A stretch of DNA of 64,000 bases from Channa striata (taxonomy: Eukaryota; Chordata; Actinopteri; Anabantiformes; Channidae). Shown here in pieces: positions 58,770 through 64,000 of this stretch. Where the stretch lies: assembly GCA_033026295.1 (NCBI GenBank), contig CM065182.1, positions 1,054,001 through 1,118,000 on the forward strand, written 5' to 3'. The position numbers and the translations under genes are program-made. Each line of letters begins with the position of its first letter. Position 1 is the first letter of the stretch. A model generated the notes under the pieces. That model saw only the letters and a list, made by a program, of their open reading frames with translations. It had not been told where the DNA came from and searched no databases.

Positions 58770-61700
58770 TCAGTTGAGCATCAGCTTCTCGCTGAGCTTT
58801 TTGGCAATTTTGTTAACAGCGCAGTCTTTTGTCATCTGCTCTACATCATGTCGGATTCTGCTCTGCAGCCTTTGATAGAAACGCTTTAATTCCTTCACTT
58901 CGCATTCACATTGTTGTTTCACCGTCTGTTGTTGCGCTTCTGTCAGCTTCTTCTCGTACTTTGTCTCCACAGCTTTGATTTCCTCCTCCAGCTTCTTCTG
59001 GTAAAACTCTCTGAGCTCTTTCTCCCTCTGATCCAACATCTTCACCACCTCCAGATAGGTGGGGTTGGAGTAAAACTGTCCTTCATTATAAGACACCATG
59101 TCATCTACTTTCTTAAACAATTCCAAAACCTGACCACGATCGTTGGCTTTAACATTGTTGAACACGTGATATCTGTGTCCAGCCTTCTTCAGGATCTCCT
59201 GCAGCTCGGGTGTAGCTTCCTTTAACATTTGTTCAAAGTCTGATTGGACTCTGTCTCCATATGTAAAGAGGATGATAGTATACCGCCAAACATCCTCCCC
59301 AAAGATCTCCTCTACCTTCTTCACAGCATCTCTTTCCTCTGCTGTGAAGGGCCCCACCTTTATAACCAGCAGGATGGCGTGGGGCCCTGGGGCCGACATG
59401 TTGATGCATTTAGAGATCTCTCTCTCCGCCGTCTCACTAGACAGAGATGTATCAAAGAGACCGGGAGTGTCAACGACAGCAACCTTCCTGTCCAAGACCT
59501 CGTCTTTCTTCTTGCTGCACTCACTGGTCACTGAGGAGAGAAACACAGACTGAACTTCACACAGACCTTAATGATCCAAAGATTGAGTCATTTCTGAAGA
59601 CGCTGCTTGGATAAGTAGCAAAACGTTTCTACCAGGAGGAAACAAGTCCATTCGACGTGACTCAATCTTCGGATAGCCAAACCTGGATGACTTTTCACAG
59701 ACAGAGTTCAATTATCTTATTCCGATTCGGGTGTTTACGCTGACTAGAGCCCCTTTCAGACAAGTTAGGAGGATCAGGTACAAACATAATCTGGAGTTTT
59801 GCTTTCAGACATGCAGCCAACAGCAGGAGAAAGTCCGGGTGAATTCCATTCACACTTGTGAAGAAATACTCCAGCTAACCGGGTAAGAGGTGGGGGGGGC
59901 ATGATGCAAAACAAAAGCCACAGAAGTGATGTCAGATGACACTAACAATACTATCAATTTACTGAATCTAAAGTTACTACATTTACGTTTAAATACATTT
60001 ACTATCAATAGTAAATGTATTGAGACGTATCCGCAGTATTAGTACGAGTTCTTCACCTTTGGGTGTTTATATTTGTCCGGTTTCACAGCAGTTGCGGGAA
60101 ATTGATGTCATCAACACGCAGACGTCATTAGCTGTGAATCATCCAGAGTATCTCCACCTGTATTCACACATGAGCTGGGGTGGAGATAATCCAGAGTTTG
60201 CACTAGGGAGCTGGCTGGAGAAGATCCAGCAAATGTGTAGGGCAAAAGACTGGGGCAGACATACACTGCACTCGGGTAAAGTCTGGACTATGTCTGAATT
60301 CCGGCGTATGTCTGAAAGGGGCTTATTTGAAACCAGTTTATAAGAATAGAAGTGCTTTCAGGTTTTTGATAAGCTGTTTAAAGTTGAGTCTTCATTTGCC
60401 ACTATCTCATCCTCCAGGATCTTTATCTATCTGTATTTAAATGCCATGTAATACTGTGTTAATGTAATTTCAGAAACTTGTATATGCGGCTGAAATGTAC
60501 ACAAACGATGCAGGTTCAATCCCCAGTCTACCCACCAGGTGTGTCCCTGAGCGAGACACCTGGGCACCAGCAGGTGGCTGCCCGCTGCCTCCCCAGAGGG
60601 ATGGGTGACAAATAAAGGTGTGTTTTTCTTCTTCATATGCTACCTTGTAGCAAGTGTTTCGATCAAAAACAGCACCTGAGTCCTGGAAATACCTGATCCA
60701 GATCCAGGTGAGTTGGTAAAAAACAAAGACACCTGCACACAATCATTCAGAAACTTGGAAACATTCATGGACACTGTATTACCAATGAGTTGAGAACATA
60801 ATGATAATAAAAATCGTGTGGTGAAGACGTGGTTTAGAGTTAGAGTGAGTCTCCATGAAATCCATCTAGTGTACTCTGAAGGGGTCCAAACGGTCTGTGT
60901 GGGTTTTACCTGAGGAGTGACCAACAGCTGCTCTAAACGCATCTCTTCCCAGTATGGTGTTTCCACTGGAACTCTTCCCTACTCCAGTCTTCCCAACGAG
61001 AACCAGTCTGATGTCTGAGACTAGAACACAGAAGACACGTTTACTAAAGAAACTGTGAATAACATGGAGCTTCCATTAAGCTCCTCTGCTTGTTCTCTGC
61101 TTGGCAGCTCCAACCTCAGCATGTTTCTACCAATATATTCACAGTTTCTCCTCTGAACGTGTCCAAACTACCTCAGTCTGGCCTCTCTGACTTTATCTCC
61201 ACAACATCTAACATAAGCTGTCCCTCTGATGTCCTCATTCCTGATCCTGTCCATTCTCGTCACTTCCAAAGAAGAACCTCAACATCTTAAGCTCTGCTAC
61301 CTACAGCTCTGACTCCTGTGCCATTGTTTCTTGAGCACCTTTTCTTTCGTCCTTGCTGATAATCTACCACACCCGACACTTTTCTCCACCTGTTCCAACC
61401 TGCTTGCACTCGCCTCTTCACCACGTCTCCACACGCTCTGTTGCTCTGAACCATTGACCCTAAATGCTTAAAGTCCTGAACCTTCTGTCCCTCTGCTTCC
61501 TGTAACCTCACTATTCCATTTGTGTGGTCATTCACACACATATTCTGTCTTGCTATGACTAACGTTCATTCCTCTACTTTCCAGAAGAAACCTCCACCTC
61601 TCTAGATTTTCTCCGCCTGTTTCCTGGTCTTACCACAGATCACAACGTCATCTGCAAACATCATAGTCCTTGGAGATTCCTGCCTGACCTCATGCGTCAG

Positions 61701-63731
61701 CCTGTCCATCACCAGAAGAAACAAGACTTGAGCTGATTCTTGATGCAGACCTACCTCCACCTTGAACTCCTCTGTCACACCTACAGCACACCCCCACTCA
61801 CCCAGAGCTGTAAGACCCACTGTCTTACAGCTCTCACACATGTCCTGAACTACTCTGACGTACTTCTCTGCCACTCTGGACGACCTCATACAAAAAAACA
61901 GCTCCTCTCTCGGCACCCTGTCATACGCTTTCTCGAAATCAACTCTTCTACTCTTGTTTCTCTTACAACTCTTCTAAGTATTTGTTCCATCTTCCCATCA
62001 CACTCCTGGCACCTGTCAATACAATTCCATAACTATCTTTAATCACACTAACCTGCTGCACATCCTTCCCATCTCTGTCTCTCTGCCTCGCCAGCCTGTA
62101 CAAATCCACCTCTCCCTCCTTAGTGTCCAACCTACAAACAAGTCCTCATATGCTCTTTGTTTGACCTTTACCTTCACTTCTGTCCTTCTGTCTACTCTCT
62201 TCAGGTAAGCCATCTGAAGCACTTTTTAATAAAAAAGAAAAAACTAAACTTTATCACCTTCTGATGTTACACTGACCTAGTTTTAGTTTTCCAAATAAAC
62301 TGATAAGTGAGTGTGCATATAACATGCGAGCTTACACTGTAGACGATCACTCATACTCCCTCTCCTCCTTCCTTCTGCTGTTGAGACGGAAACACAAGGT
62401 TAGTTTTCCCCTCTCATAGTGTTTCTGTTTCTGACCCAGTCCGCTCAAGCTCACTTAACTCTTCGTTGTCACACTGAGGTCAGTTCATCTTTTAGAATAA
62501 ACTAGTCAGTATTTAGTGGACAGGTGAATGTTTTCAGATCAGCTGTTAAAACGTCACCTGCTGGAGTCAAACACAGAGAAGTTTTATTCACCATCGAGGA
62601 GACGAGTGTTTGGTGGAGAAGCAGTGCAGTATGTGGCTGATCTGGTTTATAACATAAAATTATCTGTGGAATCTAGAGACCTGTCACCAGCACGTAGACT
62701 GCTAAACTGTGCAAACACATTTGATTTTAAACTCTTAAGAAATAAAACATTTACCCACAGCCAGCGAAGACTGGGCTGCTTCATTCATGTTGTTACTGCT
62801 TCACTAATGCATTTCGTCTGATACAGATCACTGATCATGTTATATGGCTGTGCTAGAACCCAGAAGTGTTGGGACACTGTGTAGACTTTAAATAAAAAGA
62901 AAACACAATGATTATCATTTCTGATTGTTGACAGAACAAACAAAGAAACATGAAATGTTAAAACCAAGAGATGTGATTGGTATTTAAATACTATATAGTA
63001 ACGCTGTGTGTGGAACCAAAAATGTACAGTTCAGATTCACAGACCACCTTCCAGTCTTCAGTGGGGCACTGGTGGTGCTTGGTGGTCCAGTAAACCCGGA
63101 CACTTTGACCTCAACATGCTACTCATGACCTGGGCAATATTACATTCAGCTGTGCACTTGCACACACACACTTTCTATATCAGCCTGCACTTGCCAACAG
63201 CATTTTCTCAGAGATTGTATTTACAGTTTTTTATTTTTTGTTACGAGTGAGTTGGTTGGTTCCTTCTTGTTGACTGAGTGTTAACCTGCACATGACTAAT
63301 AAACCGATCTGAATCTGAAAACTCCTCCATCTTTAAAGATCATTTTGTTTCTTTTTACTATACTAATTAGTGTAATGCAGTAACACTTTATTCCAACACT
63401 TGCTTGTATCAGCTTTTAAAGTTTTGCTGTGAAGACATTGTCCTCCCATCACATGATCTCCATTTGTCTTGTTCACTAAGCGGAAGTGAAAGTAAAAAGA
63501 AAAATTTAAACAGCGCCACAACAAAAGTCAGAAAATAAACCCACACATTCACTGATTGGTCAAAATTATGAACAATTTAGAAATTAATTTTAGATAGACT
63601 CGGTTTTATATTAAAAACAGTGACAGAGTTCAGAAACACAGAGAACTTCACAATAAAAGCACAGATTGACAGTCAGACTGAAGTGAAATCAGAATCAAAT
63701 TCATCTTACTAGATGATTTAGTCGCTGCCAT
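58770..63731 (-). CDS. GIMAP/IAN-family GTPase, three exons, 295 aa
   Basis: Exons in transcript order: 63731-63710, 61014-60910 and 59530-58770. The phases (1, 1) agree. GIMAPs are AIG1-type septin-related GTPases linked to lymphocyte survival; fish have many copies. Visible: P-loop GKTGVGKS (residues 15-22), DTPGLFD (63-69), the T-x-x-D motif TYGD (132-135), the GIMAP-specific RYHVFNN (162-168), and a long charged coiled coil from about 200 to 282 containing REKELREFYQKKLEEEIK. There is no C-terminal membrane helix, so it is probably cytosolic or bound through its helix. The first exon codes for only MAATKSS plus one base, chosen because its donor phase fits and it has an ATG in good context. 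It is the least certain part. An RTE-like relic fills much of the first intron. The name of the individual fish gimap cannot be assigned. Confidence 0.88.
60470..60610. repeat. Dispersed fish repeat fragment with GGTTCAATCCC core
   Basis: ATGCAGGTTCAATCCCCAG, CTGAGCGAGACACCTGGGCA and CTGCCCGCTGCCTCCCCAGA are parts of a common fish interspersed repeat. The GGTTCAATCCC looks like a tRNA B box, but no cloverleaf can be drawn. It lies in the second gimap intron. Confidence 0.5.
61085..62215 (-). mobile_element. Decayed RTE-like non-LTR retrotransposon
   Basis: Minus-strand frames read, in order, PREELFFCMRSSRVAEKYVR, VVQDMCESCKT, EEFKVEVGLHQ, VMDRLTHEVRQESPRTMMFA, then DDVVICGKTRKQ, KVQDFKHLGSMVQSN, VQAGWNRWRKVSG, RMDRIRNEDIRG and DKVREARLR. 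This is the fish LINE pol that carries the FADD catalytic box. Stops and frameshifts divide it into pieces. It lies in gimap intron 1 in the same orientation as the gene. The assignment to the RTE clade is from memory of similar sequences and is tentative. Confidence 0.85.
62840..62960. mobile_element. MITE-like terminal fragment
   Basis: AGTGTTGGGACACTGTGTAG followed by ACTTTAAATAAAAAG and an AATGATTATC segment resembles one end of the element whose other end type occurs at 28.66-28.74 kb. Fragmentary and non-coding. Confidence 0.35.
63484..63493 (+). promoter_or_regulatory. IRF/PRDM1-type motif near the gimap start
   Basis: AAGTGAAAGT, in the context GGAAGTGAAAGTAAA, fits the PRDM1/IRF consensus. 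It lies in gimap intron 1, about 215 bases downstream of the small start exon. The family is lymphoid, so an interferon or lymphocyte element would make sense, but this is inference from one motif. Confidence 0.35.
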
Positions 63732-64000
63732 CGTCTGTGATCAACATTTATTTCGCCTCATTATTGTCCAGCCTCTGACACCTTGAACCCGTAACGTCCA
63801 TTACAACCTCAGGAAGTGCTGGTCCCGCTCTGAACCTTCGAAATAAAACTACCACAGAGAACGTGAGGAAACGTTTCAAGTCAGCTTCAAGCATAACGCT
63901 TTTATTTTGAAGGGAGGCTTTTTCCGCCAGTCGAACGGAAGTAGAAACTAAAGTACGAAGACAGCGGAAAAATGTGCAGTAAATGAAGAATTTCTTCGGG
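63732..64000. other. Region upstream of the gimap start exon
   Basis: It should contain the gimap 5' leader and promoter. No TATA element or CpG island is evident, and no other gene can be supported before the window ends. Confidence 0.35.

Noticed and set aside
58911..59534. Plus-strand open frames opposite the last gimap exon
   Set aside because: They mirror the coding exon on the minus strand, which has clear GTPase motifs; the plus frames have no domain.
60505..60525. tRNA-like B box GGTTCAATCCC
   Set aside because: No matching A box at proper spacing and no cloverleaf; it belongs to a dispersed repeat.
1..64000. Search for prokaryotic-type systems, CRISPR arrays or viral genes
   Set aside because: All recognisable genes are spliced vertebrate genes; regular repeats are microsatellites or minisatellites without spacers, and the retroelements are LINEs, with no retroviral envelope or LTR seen.

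Overview
The window is nuclear DNA of a teleost fish. It has long introns, dense CA/GT microsatellites, several fish-type transposon relics and five split protein genes whose exons I joined by hand from splice sites and reading phase. No prokaryotic, viral, rRNA, tRNA or CRISPR feature was recognised.

Layout: (1) 1.85-7.05 kb, minus strand: a CapZIP/RCSD1-like gene (six exons, 341 aa). (2) 7.1-14.3 kb: intergenic DNA with two pieces of an L2/CR1-type LINE, one interrupting a degenerate minisatellite. (3) 14.36-29.3 kb, minus strand: a complete stim1 gene (12 coding exons, 652 aa, plus a non-coding first exon in a CpG-rich promoter). (4) 29.3-30.2 kb: a short divergent promoter interval with a good CTCF-type motif. 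(5) 30.2-42.5 kb, plus strand: rhog, with a putative non-coding first exon at 30.2-30.33 kb, a long first intron full of repeats and a Tc1 relic, and three coding exons (191 aa). (6) 42.5-49.5 kb: intergenic DNA with old repeats. (7) 49.5-56.1 kb, minus strand: pgap2 (five coding exons, 252 aa) with its non-coding first exon. (8) 56.3-58.7 kb: intergenic DNA with a LINE 3' end. (9) 58.77-63.73 kb, minus strand: a GIMAP-family GTPase gene (three exons, 295 aa) whose first intron holds an RTE-like LINE relic.

The core order pgap2-rhog-stim1, with rhog and stim1 head to head and rhog and pgap2 tail to tail, matches the order I know from human 11p15. The flanking rcsd1 and gimap genes lie elsewhere in human, so the block is an old syntenic core with rearranged edges. 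Functionally the genes cover store-operated calcium entry (STIM1), Rac-type actin signalling (RhoG), actin capping (CapZIP), GPI-anchor remodelling (PGAP2) and a lymphoid-type GTPase (GIMAP). I see no sign that they form one pathway.

I did not find an obviously undescribed system. The observations most worth checking are the AGGTG-flanked introns in rhog, a TG repeat against the acceptor of stim1 coding exon 4, a CTCF-type site between the stim1 and rhog promoters, loss of the EB1-binding motif in the Stim1 tail, a possible alternative stim1 exon, and a perfect 21-bp coding repeat in rcsd1.
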